64,000 nucleotides of DNA from Saccoglossus kowalevskii (taxonomy: Eukaryota > Hemichordata > Enteropneusta > Harrimaniidae): positions 589,910 through 653,909 of the forward strand of contig NW_003123406.1 in assembly GCF_000003605.2 (NCBI RefSeq), given 5' to 3'. Under the pieces are notes generated by a model. That model had not been told where the DNA came from. It did not search any database and was given only the letters and a program-made list of their open reading frames with translations. Every line of letters starts with the position of its first letter. Position 1 is the stretch's first letter. The position numbers and the translations under genes were made by a program. Positions 1 to 11,500 of the stretch are shown here, one piece after another.

Positions 1-449
1 TGCTGTCAAAGGACATTTCCTTTAGCAAACAAAACGACCTTGAGACGTTTATCTTGAGAAATTGAGAAGACGAAAATTCCTTGAGACAGTCGTTGTTGTG
101 AAACAATGGATATACTTCTCCGGGGTATCAAGGGTATTTTTGATTATTTGAAGTGGAAAACTGCTGCTTTATGGAAGAGCAAAGTTCAATGTCATTGGCC
201 ACAGTAATTCTAAATCGATGTTGGTTTTCAGAGGTGTTACCTGGTGAAGAAATAATAACATTACCATGTTTTCGAGTGTCTGGCTTTACGTCTTGTACTA
301 GCCGAGCCATGCCTTGATAATTTATCAATATACATATGGTAGTGATGTATGGGGGAGATGAAATTGCTCTAAAATCACCAATTGAAGATGTACATATAAA
401 TTATTTTCGTTTTCTCTTGGGAACATCCAATAACAAATAACAATAACAC
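1..449. other. gene-free stretch
   Basis: I see no gene here. Open frames are short and have neither splice context nor recognisable protein similarity. It lies just upstream of a decayed LINE piece and may be older, unrecognisable repeat. Confidence 0.4.
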
Positions 450-458
450 CACAACAAT

Positions 459-950
459 GGACTTATACAGTGAACTTAGACGTCACCCATTGGAGACTTT
501 TATCGGCAACAAATGATGACATATTTTAATCGTGTACAGAACTCGTCAAATTCATTATTCAAACATGCTTACCAAGAAAACAAAAAAATTAATAGAAAAT
601 GGTACACTAATATAGACTCCTTTTTGATAACATCAACCAGTCAAACCTGGTCGAAACAATGAAATTCTAACAGCAAGGCAATTAGGACAAATTAATAAAA
701 ATATACAAACATCATTTATATCAAATTGGAAAAGTGAATTACATAACGACAATCGATCAAAATAAAATGAGAAAAATAAATTAAGAACATACCGAGAATT
801 AAAAAACAATTTTGCGCGAAAATTTAACTGAATTCCGCCTCAGTGACCATAACTTGAAAATTGAGACTGACAGACACAACGGAATACCCCTTGCAAATAG
901 ATTGTGCAACATTTGTGATCAGAATCAAGTAGAACAACCATCACCAGTTC
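459..950 (+). mobile_element. decayed LINE 3' end (C-terminal domain of a CR1/L2-like reverse transcriptase)
   Basis: Frames on the plus strand give pieces with the usual order of a non-LTR retrotransposon C-terminus. First comes YSELRRHPLETFI (about 471-509), then a stretch with WYTNIDSFL, then LRTYRELKNNF, and finally FRLSDHNLKIETDR followed by LCNICDQ (about 829-935). That last pair matches the pattern FRxSxHxLxIExGR...RxCxxC that follows the reverse transcriptase domain in CR1, L2 and Nimb elements. The pieces lie in different frames with stops between them, so this is a dead, probably 5'-truncated copy. The reverse transcriptase core itself is not in the window. The family assignment below superfamily level is uncertain. 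Confidence 0.6.
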
Positions 951-1216
951 TCTTGTAAACACTGATTTTCCCACAATCTAATACGCTCTTCTAATAGAAA
1001 TCTCAAGTATGAAATTCGACCGGGACGCAGCTTGCACTTATTACCGCCGGTGTCTCTTTCGATACCTTCCAATCACCTAAAAATGTCTAATTAAAGCTAG
1101 GCAAAGTCTCAGTTTGTACTCTGCGTTGATCTGCGTAACATCCAAAGTAACCATCTTTGTTTATATGAGACCCATATATCTCACGCATGCGTGGCGTGAC
1201 GACTACTGCCCTTTAA
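950..1216 (-). repeat. small TTAA-type MITE, copy of the 49.5 kb element, one end lost
   Basis: This segment matches, in reverse orientation, the element at 49516-49771. Shared blocks include a run near 975 reading CACAATCTAATRCGCTCTT, GCACTWATTACC near 1036 and CTCAGTTTGTACTC near 1108. The right end carries the terminal block with CATGCGTGGCGYGACGAC and finishes in TTAA at 1213-1216. The left terminal repeat is missing where it meets the LINE fragment. It has no coding capacity. It is a non-autonomous DNA transposon by structure. Confidence 0.6.
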
Positions 1217-1404
1217 TTGTTTTTAGTTACATGACTGGTAACTATTGATATTGCATGGTCTGTAGTCGTAAGGTGAGCGATGTCCTGCTCTTTTCCGGGA
1301 AGTAAGAGTGCTATTAACAACAAATGTGCGGATATTCGGGCTCATTTGATTGTTGTTCGTTTTTAATACACAGATCAATCATTGCGCATGACTGGCTCAT
1401 GCAC

Positions 1405-1525
1405 ATGAAACACTATAAATACCAACTCTCGGCAGTCTGAGTGCAGCACTAATGCGATTTATCACATCTTATTGTTGTTACACACGCTGCGATTGGTTGA
1501 GACTCGGGCACATTACATTGAATAA
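1405..1525 (+). promoter_or_regulatory. TATA box and nearby AATAAA: candidate promoter or LTR-like segment
   Basis: TATAAAT lies at 1414-1420. A plausible initiation region (around 1440-1446, within CAGTCTGAGTGC) sits about 30 bp downstream, and an AATAAA follows at about 1520. No long open frame follows; the best is 64 codons from 1528 and resembles nothing known to me. The close TATA-to-AATAAA spacing would also fit a short terminal repeat of an old retroelement. Sequence alone cannot decide. Confidence 0.25.
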
Positions 1526-1739
1526 AAATGAATAATACCTGTTATATTGCCCGATCATGCGCGATCGTCATACTACAGTCCATGGCATCACTTGTGACGC
1601 AATGCCACATTCATATTCGAATATGCCAGTTTGCACTTCATCGATACTTTATTCTCGTACTCTTAGGAATATTTCGTATTTCCAAATCTGCACAATTCGA
1701 AGATCCGAGTATTTACCCTTGAGCAGTGTTTAAACAAAA

Positions 1740-2570
1740 CAATGATGCCTTTGCGCATGCGCATAAAATAATACTGTGCTTCCCATAAATATGTGAGTAT
1801 AAATTGTTGTTATTGTATTAAATCAAAAAGTGTGTTTGACAGATTTGTATTCTAAGCGCAGAACATCATTGAATTCCGTCCAGGGATATCTAAAAGCGTT
1901 CGCACATTCTGTAGTAATTAACCAAGATGACGGGTGATACTATTTGGATAATATACGCCAATGTTGGGGTAAATATGACGTGAACTCTAATTCATTACTC
2001 ATTGTATATGTGGTATTCAGAAAACAAGCGTGAAGTACTGAAAAATACCCCACCCCCTCATAAAAATCCTACTGAATATTTGTAATTTGAATATAGTACG
2101 CATGATAATAAGATATATACTAAGATATATATACTGGGTTTTTTACTTCCCGATGAACGCAATCAGTTGATCAGTCAAATTGATTAGGAAATGAAATTGA
2201 CATCACACTGAACTGTGATGAAAAAATTAAGTAAATTAGCTCGGACAATGCGGAAAGTTAAGGTAAGCAATATGTTGTAGTAACTATGGTGTTTTGTCAT
2301 GCTTTGTGCATTATTTGTTGTCATATTCTCACAATGCAAGAGAACAATGAAGGAATAGTGTTTGTCATTAGTATCACTCAGTTGGTGTAGATGTGTTCAC
2401 TAACAGCCACTGCGACACAATGCTTATGTGAATCACGCCCTCCCTTCATCCAGCGCAAACCTAACCAGAGCACCCAATTTGTTCCATTGCGATACAAGTT
2501 GAAGCAATTAATATTGATTACCCAGAACTGCAAAACATATTATATGCACCTATGGTTACCAGATTTACAA
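1740..2570. other. gene-free stretch
   Basis: AT-rich sequence with only short open frames and no credible splice-bounded exon. Confidence 0.4.
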
Positions 2571-2573
2571 TAT

Positions 2574-2735
2574 TTAAAGCGGAGAGTCGTCACCTGCGCA
2601 TGCGTCAGATGGCCATAGCGTGTCATTGTTTACAAACAAGTGTCTACCCATGAGTCTTTGCGTTTTAGTGTGTGTTCTTATGTCGCTTGGGACTCCATTC
2701 CCGCGCGTGTGCAGGTGACCACCCTGCTGCTTTAA
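2574..2735 (+). repeat. TTAA-flanked MITE, family A copy 1 (162 bp)
   Basis: TTAA occurs at both ends (2574-2577 and 2732-2735). The terminal inverted repeats read TTAAAGCGGAGAGTCGTCAC on the left and, as reverse complement, TTAAAGCAGCAGGGTGGTCAC on the right, followed by CTGCGCATGCG and CTGCACACGCG. The interior is shared with copies at 32.4, 43.8 and 62.9 kb. A TTAA target duplication is the hallmark of piggyBac-type transposition, so this is probably a non-autonomous piggyBac-related element. It has no coding capacity. Confidence 0.75.
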
Positions 2736-3228
2736 TACTTATGTACTGATTATTTTTTTATTGTTTCAATATTATTATTATACAATTATATTTATTTTTA
2801 AATACTATTAAATACGCGTCTGCTTACAATGTGTGCTTGTTTACAAGACCTTACTATGACGTCACTTACATTATATGAATGCCATTGCTGTCTGTTGATT
2901 TTTTTGTAAACAAACACCTACAACTATCTCATTAGCATCAGAATGAGCTCGTTGTGGTTCGGCAGATTCATTTGTATGGCCAGACACCAAACTTATTGCT
3001 GTGCATATGATTACATAATTGCATTTTGGTGGCTGTAGGCGCTAAAATTTTGTATGGATATAACAAATATGGGTTCCGGAAAATTTCAACTACTCGTGAA
3101 AACGGTATTATATATTAAGTTTACTTTTCTAAATAGTCAGTCACCAATGATAACACAACCTATCCGAACTTTGTCGACGGCCACCATTTTTAACTGATAT
3201 AGCAATTGAAATATTTTTTAACTACAAA

Positions 3229-3400
3229 TACTATAAACACATTATTTTTTTGCTGGTTTTTAATTTCGCTACTTTTTATTTATAAGTAAATAAACAACAG
3301 AACTCATTATTTCCCTGCCAATTTCTTGAACTTAAAACCCATTGGAATTGTTCAAAACATCAAAATAATGAAATTTGAATATCAATGTAACCGTATTGGT
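3229..3400 (+). repeat. TACTGTAAA-type MITE, diverged copy
   Basis: Interior blocks (TTTTTAATTTCGCTA, AACTCATT, CTGCCAATTTC, AACTTAAAACCCA) align in order with the element at 57001-57202, but the termini are worn. It is an old copy of the same non-autonomous family. Confidence 0.4.
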
Positions 3401-5030
3401 TTAATAATTTGCATATGAATATAAGTAAATGCACAATTTTGCAAATCGCGTCTGTTTTATTATGTTCAATTCCAATTTGTAAACTTTTATCACATTACAA
3501 AAAATGAAAATTGTTCATAATTCTAATATTTTTGTTCACATTTTTGTTTAGCTTGATATAATATTTCCCGTGTGTTCTTTTGCGCGGCGTATCCGAATTT
3601 ACAAGGCTTCGTGGTTTCATGACATCATTTACTACTTTCTGCCCTCTTCTACGACTTCACTGCATCGGTTCATTGCCAGGACGCTTCGTTAGTACGCTGC
3701 CGGTTGTTTGTCAGACACAAGCAGGGTTGAAAAAATAATGATACGAATACGTGAACCATTTTTTTTAATCATTATTACATGATGTAGTAATGGAATAAAA
3801 TATTATGCGAATCAAGAAAAGAAGCCTTTTTACACGTAATTTTCTGCGCGTGAAAGGATAATTTCCACCCCACTCGGTAACCCTTCATTACTTGTAGGAG
3901 TGTGTGTAGGAGGTTAGTGTCATGCGAACAAGCGATATCTTACGACAACATTGTCATTTAGTTCGCTTACTATCCATTTGGCAACGAGTTATTTAATACA
4001 TCAGATTCACAGGCTAAAAGAAGGACTGTTATTATTCACATCCGAGACAAAAGTAGCATGGACTGTACATTTAAACAAATCGTTTCTCCACAAAAAAACT
4101 GGGCACGGATATGCACATTTCACTGCTGGAAACTCCATATTAAATTAAAATGTTATTTGAGTAGAAGTTGATTATATCGCGAAACAGTATGAGACCCTCG
4201 CAAATGTTATACACCAGTAGCTCTTATGAAAAGTACAGAAAATTATGGAATGCGGTCTCAAAGCTGTCTACATTAGCGGCGACGGGGTTCAGATCTACGG
4301 GCTGTAGATTTCCCTTGGCATAGCAAGTTTATATGTCTCCGCCCATCAAATTCTGTAATATGTAAATTTGTGACGTCATTGAAATTCTCAATAATATTAG
4401 GAAAGTCATATTTAAAATAAAGATGATATAGTTAACGATTTGTAGTTTTCCCAAGAAGCAGTGTTGATTTCAAAATTGTCAAATTGTTTCTTTGTTCATG
4501 GTATAAGTCGGTAATTTGACCTCGCGTGGTTTCTACTCTTATAAACTTGTAATTACCAATTACCTAATTATCCATATTAATAACGGGCAGAAAATAAACG
4601 TCTAGGTGCAAATCATAAGCATTACCATGACTACACATATCAGTGTTTGACTTTAATATGTATTTAAAACAATATTTCTGTTTAGCTCACAAAATAAATA
4701 CTACCGGTAGAAAGCTAATACCAATTCTGTCTGTGTTTGCTGTTTTATTCGCTGAAATACAACAGCTGGAATGCAGTGATTACAGAGCTATGTCACGAAT
4801 TGGGCAGATGGAGAATCGGCATTATGAGTCGGTTCATTTGATTGGTTGTTTTGCGATGCAGTCGAGTATACTACGTTCACGTGGTTCTCGACTGAAGTTG
4901 GTCTGACGTTCATGCGCCCAACGACGACATGTCGGTTATCACTACTGATGTGTGTCGACATAAATAATGATATTTAACCTGTAATCCAACGCAAACCATT
5001 AGAATCACTGGAATATTCACCAATTGCTAG
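3401..5030. other. gene-free stretch
   Basis: Only short open frames (for example 3951-4148 and 4643-4906) with no homology I recognise and no consistent splice sites. I see nothing supportable here. Confidence 0.4.
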
Positions 5031-5034
5031 GCCC

Positions 5035-5139
5035 GTATCGGCAATACCACTGCCGACACCAAGACCATTGTGAAGCAAGTATTTGCCAATTTGTTGGACT
5101 GATCCCGTTCTGTACTAGTAACACGTGGCATAAGCTATG
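5035..5139 (+). other. possible 5' UTR exon of the sialyltransferase gene
   Basis: A strong donor, ATG followed by GTAAGTCA, ends a moderately GC-rich stretch at 5139. The first coding exon downstream (from 7391) is preceded by an acceptor (TTTCAG ending at 7381), so at least one non-coding exon must lie upstream, and this is the best-looking donor in the interval. The 5' boundary is a guess. Confidence 0.3.
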
Positions 5140-5638
5140 GTAAGTCATTTATTTTTTTGTAAACACCTTTACATTTTATTTTATAAGAGTTAATTAGTTT
5201 TAAAGTTTGATGTATGTGATTATCATTTCGAATGTTATTTCTAAATTATTAGTCCATACTGAATGCCAATCATAGACAGTAAAATGTTCGAATCGACGAA
5301 TCCATTATTTTTGCATATACATATTCTGAATAAAATGACGTGTTAGCAGGTTTGTGGTTTATGTATATACCCTACTGGAGGGTCAATGGTTTATCCGACT
5401 GTTTGTCAATATACATTTTTTTTAAATGAACACACACGATGTACTTTCACTGTAAATGCAATAATTATCTGATAACAAAATAACAACCAATAATAACTTT
5501 TTACCGATAACGAAATGCATTGTTGAACAGATAACCTAATAATAATTTTACTGTTATTAAAGTTATAACTAATAAATTTCTAGTAACGTTACATCTCTGA
5601 TTTGCATCAGCTGAAGGAAGGCCGGGTTATCATGACAA

Positions 5639-5962
5639 TCCTCGGGGGCGGAGCTACGTCACAGACGTTCTACGTTGCTAAGACGCGCACCACTGTACCA
5701 CGTATTTCTATGGGCTCTGTGCGCGCTGCTGTGGAACGCCGGTGGAGCCGGTGAAAATTCGAGAAAACAACACAAACTCAACTTTGAAGTAATCCTGAAC
5801 AACCAAATTCACATGTTACACACGTAGGGCTAATCTTGTTACACTGTTCAGGGGACCCTCATCAACCATCGCAAAGTACCGTTTTCTGCGAGTTTTTGGT
5901 CTTTGTTTTCACCGCGAGGGTTGCCAGGCGGTAGAAAATGCCCGGATGTCCGTCCCCTAGGA
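5639..5962 (+). repeat. MITE with G-rich terminal repeats, copy 1 (about 324 bp)
   Basis: The ends are inverted repeats: ATCCTCGGGGGCGGA at the left and, as reverse complement, ATCCTAGGGGACGGA at the right. The interior matches, in opposite orientation, the element at 37867-38192 along its whole length, including a GAACGCCGGTGGAGCCGG block. The long open frame that runs through copy 2 is not preserved here, so no protein is implied. Target duplication length is unclear. Confidence 0.75.
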
Positions 5963-5972
5963 TACTGTATTT

Positions 5973-6398
5973 AGCCTGAAAAGTAGGCGTGAGTAGGCCC
6001 TCGCCGGCCGAGCGGCATCAGACCTCACTTACGCCTGACAGAATAGTGCACGTCTCGTCGGAAAGATCAATACTGCAAACTCGTGAAGTTCACGTCTTCT
6101 TGCAATGAGTTCAATGAATATTCATTTTGGTGGTCATGACCGTCAATCAAAGCCATGTTTGCATTGTCAGCAAAAATCACAGACTGTTTGCCAGCACCTT
6201 ATCACACATATCAACAAACAAATAAACTCTGCTGTGAATGGTTACTCTTTAATGGCCGTTACTATCTGACATTTCTGCAATTTGATTGGTACCGACAATA
6301 AATCGTCAGGGGAAGTGAAAAACTACATCGTTCTGTCAGGCGTGTGTTGGGTTTGGAGCACCGCGGAGGGCGCAACTCACGCGACCTCATCAGGATAC
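5973..6398. repeat. foldback element with about 60-bp imperfect inverted repeats
   Basis: The left arm (about 5976-6044) and right arm (about 6331-6395) are imperfect reverse complements. They share ACGCCTGACAGAA at their inner ends (6032-6044 against 6332-6344) and a GAGGGC...ACTCACGC block further out. About 285 bp of non-coding sequence lies between. It begins only about 12 bp after the previous MITE, so one may have inserted beside or into the other. The family is not recognised. Confidence 0.5.
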
Positions 6399-7390
6399 AC
6401 TATACATTACATAACTGTGTGGGAATAATGCTATGGCTGCACTTAAAAATAGTCCAAACTTTCTTATTTATTAAATCATTACTATAACACAATTTATAAT
6501 TATTTATAATCGCATGTTCGTGGGAAACCAAGCAATATTTTGTTTCCCCAAGACATTGTTTTGTGTGGTTACTACACAGAAATAAATAAATAAATCATTT
6601 TTATATGATGGAAAAAGAAAGTTATGATTTGACACATATATTAATAATGTAAATTTATTTTGCTATAACTGTTTATTTCTAACTGGACGGCAACTAGATT
6701 GTATCTAGGAAGTATTGCCTGACACATTTTGAAATGCCATGTTGTGAGATCAATTTTAATTTTATGATGTCTTTTTCTAAACTGGTCTTGAAATTTCTAG
6801 GTGATAATTATTACAAATTATGGTGATTATCATTTATAAAATGTAAGTGGACATGTGAGAACACAAAAATGGAATTTCGTTGCATCCTATTTTGTTAAAG
6901 TCTCGATTCGTTGCCATAGTTACATGTTTACAACAGGAGAATTAATTGCTGAAATAATAGCTTATATTTGTGGCCACTTAAAGTGCCTGTGAAATGGCTG
7001 CTATTTTCACGCCTAAAATTATCCATTGATACATACATATTATTTTTTTATGTTTCTAAGCATGAATTATTTTTTTAAGTGAAAAAATGTGTTTTAAACT
7101 CAATCTGCGGCAACTTTATTTTTGTGTATTTTAAAACGAGCTATCGTGTCATCAACGATAACACAAATATTATAAATTATCAGAATACCGATAAGATCAT
7201 TATATTGACATATTACAATATCGGTGAATTTGTTATTACATTATCAGTTCATTGAATTATTGGTTAAAATCAATTATTGAATAGAGATAGGAAATATTTA
7301 CGTTAGCGGTTGTAACAGCAGCGATCAACACTGCCTAATGCGTTTTACTAAATATGACTATTCAAACGTATTGCATTTCAGACTGACGGT

Positions 7391-8502
7391 ATGAACGTTC
7401 TCGCACAGAGAATATTTTTCTTCCTGTTGACAACCGCAGTTGTGATGATGTATTACTATCAAGCAAGATATATGACTAATGCACAGACATGGTAAGTGAC
7501 ATCGTCACGTGATGTTCTGTGTCCGAGTAAGTCATAACAACGCCATATTGTATCATCGTGGTTTGCTGTCAATTCCATTGTTCCTTTTACAAAACTATTT
7601 CTTGTTAATGTAATGTAATGTATATTAAGTCGAGGTTATTACCAGAATACAGCAAAGTCCGCCCAAAGGCAGTACGGGGTCGCATTGGCCGATGCATATG
7701 GTCGTTGTACTTCTTCATGCATATCTCGTTATAATTTCATTAATATCTAGGAACATTTGTGTGGCAATGTTAATTTTCAATCAACTTATAACCTGCTTAT
7801 TGTGTACATGGTTACAACTTTGAACAATAAAATTTTTAAATCAAAGATGTTTTACTTGTAAGTTAGTGTGTGTGTACTTGCATTACTAATGTAGCGAGGA
7901 CAAAAATACATATATATACAAACTTCCGAGGACCTTTTTCATAATCTTCGGAAAACTTAATTTATATGTTAATAGTGAATTCGACTATTAATACGTTTTG
8001 CGTAGCTAATTAGGTTTAATAAAGTGGGGAAGTATGGCGCAGTTTATATCACTATTAATATAATTGTACCATACCTTCCCCCTTTACGAAACCTAAGCTA
8101 CGCAAACATTTCTATGTTCAGTCTCGCGATATTCAACTTTTATTTAATTAACCTTATTTAAAACGCAATTGTACTTTGAATTACATTGTGCTGTACATGT
8201 AGGTAGATCCAGGACACATACGCATGCAAATCGTACACTATTCCACCCAACGATTAATTCTATGGTTCTATGCCAAATATATTTTTTTATTTTACGAAAA
8301 ATCATATATGTTCTGCTTAAGATTATCAAACAATCATTGTCATACTATCTAGATATTCAACTTTTCATCTGTAATATGTAGTCTATTTCTATATTAGTCG
8401 CAATACCCAAATAATGCTCTATGAATGTTTGCTGAAAACAATATTACAATCTTAACAATACTGTTAAATTATAATTCAGACATAGTTCGAACATATTCAT
8501 GT

Positions 8503-8574
<72 letters not shown>

Positions 8575-11500
8575 AGTCTCGATATTATTTTTCAATATTA
8601 TAACGATATTTTGTCTATCAGCCAAGACATGTCGTGTTTTAAAATGAAGAGACACTTACCGCCGTGCACAAGATGTCCAACAGGCTTGAGGAATTGTGAG
8701 AGTCTAGCAGACTTGAGGTACGTAACGGCTGACAGCAGAGACAGTTTGTAAGATTATAACATAGACAAGGTTCAAGGTAATAAAAACCGTAATACAAATA
8801 TTAAGTGCAGTGTTCCCAGAAGGTGAAATTGCAGAATATGTATATTAAATATGCAAAATACGACGTTTCTGATTGGCTTAACCTAGGCGTTCTTGACACG
8901 TCTTGGGCAGAAAATCAAGAACAACTTTTGGTTTTTTGAGATATTTTCTCTTTATTTTGTATTTTTAAAATTTTCACGACATTTTATAATTTCTGAATTT
9001 TTGATTTTGAAAGATTGAGAAGTTGAGATAAACGCAGTAATCTTACCTCAATGGGACTGCCAAAATGCTAACATGTACGAACCATTCAAAACCGTACAAT
9101 AGACTATTCTTCCGTTCACTGCGAGATCCCGCGTTTTGCTCGAAATGAAAGGTCTCAGCGTCGCAATAGCGTCAAAACATCTCGTAGGATTGGACGAACG
9201 CAAAAGCAGTTTTATTTTCAAGGTTAATTAGAGGCTATACACAATTATGGCCAATCCTGGTGAAGTAAAGGTATCTTAACGCCATAGTACACAGTGAACG
9301 ATATACGTTTCGACATTGAGCAATAAAAACAAAATTCAAAATTATATCATTGGATTTTCGTCAGACGTTTGGTACTCGCATTTCACACGAAATCTCGCAG
9401 TGTACGGATAATCACCTATTAATTTATCACTTTTTTTTCTCATTAGGAACTATTTTTCGCAGTATATAGATCTGAAAAAAACAATCGCAATATATAAAGA
9501 CCAAAACAAGCTCGACAGGCGTTGTTGTCCCCAAAAATTAAACTTTGGGACTGAATCTGAAACGTATATGGAAATGGTAAAGGATTTTTATACCATCGAA
9601 CAACAAAAAAGCTGTGCTATTGTGGGGAATGGCGGTATTTTGACACACAGTGGATGTGGTTCTGAAATAGACCAACACGATTTTGTGATGCGATTGAACC
9701 TGGCTCCCGTGAGTGGTTACGAGAAAGACGTCGGCGGAAAAACTAATTTTACTGCAGTCAATAACGTTATTATTCATCGTTTCTATGAAAATATACAGAA
9801 AAGAAACCAGAAAATGCACAGATACGTTAATCAGTTAAAAGACTTGAAGGATTCGATTCTGTGGTTTGGATACAACAAGTCTGCAAAAGTACCTGCAATG
9901 GGAAATGCTAATAACAAGATGCAGACTATTCTTAGAACGACGAAAATGAACCCAAGTAAGATGAAGTATCAATTGGCATATTCTATTGTTCCAGTATGGC
10001 CAACTATTATAAGCCGGTAAGTTCAGTGTCTCTCAACCTCATCTCCACACTTTCCTTCCTCCCCTGGGACATGTATAGTATTACCGTTCCGTTTCAAGCA
10101 TCCTTCATATGACGTAATCTGGGTCTGTGACCCATTCCTTCGTTAGTGGCGCACTGCAATAAGGAACGGGCATCAGATTTGCAGTTTAACACAGTGCGTC
10201 ACTTTCGATGGAATGGAATATATTACGACGATATTCAATTTAATAAGATGTGCAATGGTGTAATTTGTCAGCGTCTCTCGAACACTGTCCAATGATTTTA
10301 TTCGAACATTTATAAATCTGAAAACCATTGACCAATCAGAACGATCGCCTCTTGTACTTGTATGTGATTGTATGTATTTATATATATAATTTACATAAAT
10401 ACGCACGTCTTTCGGCTGGGCTCCGTTTTTCTACCCTTTCTGTACCAAAGTGAATTCTATTTTCAGTTCAACTGTTCAGAGGTTCTTCTGTTTAACGTTT
10501 TTTTTTTTTTTTTGGTGTGTTTTTTGTTTTTATTTGAGTGCCTTTAGAGGCTGTGAATTCTGTGAATTCGGCCGAGGAGGTCTGTATGAGTAGACTCAAT
10601 ACTGTTGCCGATCGTTATATTTACAGTGAACCTCTAGTCAAACCTGCTACGAAAGTTGTCTGGTTTCCTCTGTTTTATACCCAACAGGGAGAGCGTACCG
10701 AATGTATCTACTATTTTAGCGAATTTGACTCAAAGCACGAATTAACTGAATCTTAATTATCTAAAGTGCCAATAATCTCATTGTGAGAATGTACTCGATT
10801 CTAATTAGAAACATCTTAATTTAGTGAAATTGTGGATTAGCTAAATTAGCTAACATGCTAGCTAAACAAAAAACATGTTTTACAGTATCTATTTACGAAA
10901 TTAACTGGTATAAATGACAAAAGAAAGGACATATTCAACATAACTGCAGGGTTTACAATCATTCTCCAAGCAAGACGGTCAACACATAAGTACAGCGTCA
11001 CTTGTTGACATTGAAACGACACAAGCACTGAGCAGAAACAAAACACCTGATAATGAAGTAAAACTCCAGCTAACGATGACATGCACTGTAAGACTGATTA
11101 ATCGACTAAACCCATAGTAACTGGTAATATTACCGAAAACAGAACAACTGATGAAAATAAACTGAAAGAAATGGAAATGACCCACTGAACCAATGTAGAT
11201 GTATATTTTCCCATTGTGTCAACACAGGTGGCGCTATTTAGCACAATATTGCATTGACACTCGGATCGCCGCAAACCAACCGAATAGCGCCACCTGTGTT
11301 GACACAATGTGGAAATAGTTCCGACCACTTTTCCCGTAGTTCTTACCCGCTCACTGAGCAAATTTAAGCAAAAAATGCTGATACAAGTCATTTCAAAAAT
11401 ATGATTCCCAGGAAAAGCCATCAGATGAAACGTTAATATTAAACGCGTTTTTTTTCTGCAAAACAAGGCAGAAAAACTAATGTATAGTCGAATCATGTAG

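Noticed and set aside
8425-8751. 108-codon frame with a Tyr-Ile repeat
   Set aside because: The repeat is the translated TA microsatellite; only the last part (8622-8717) is a real sialyltransferase exon.
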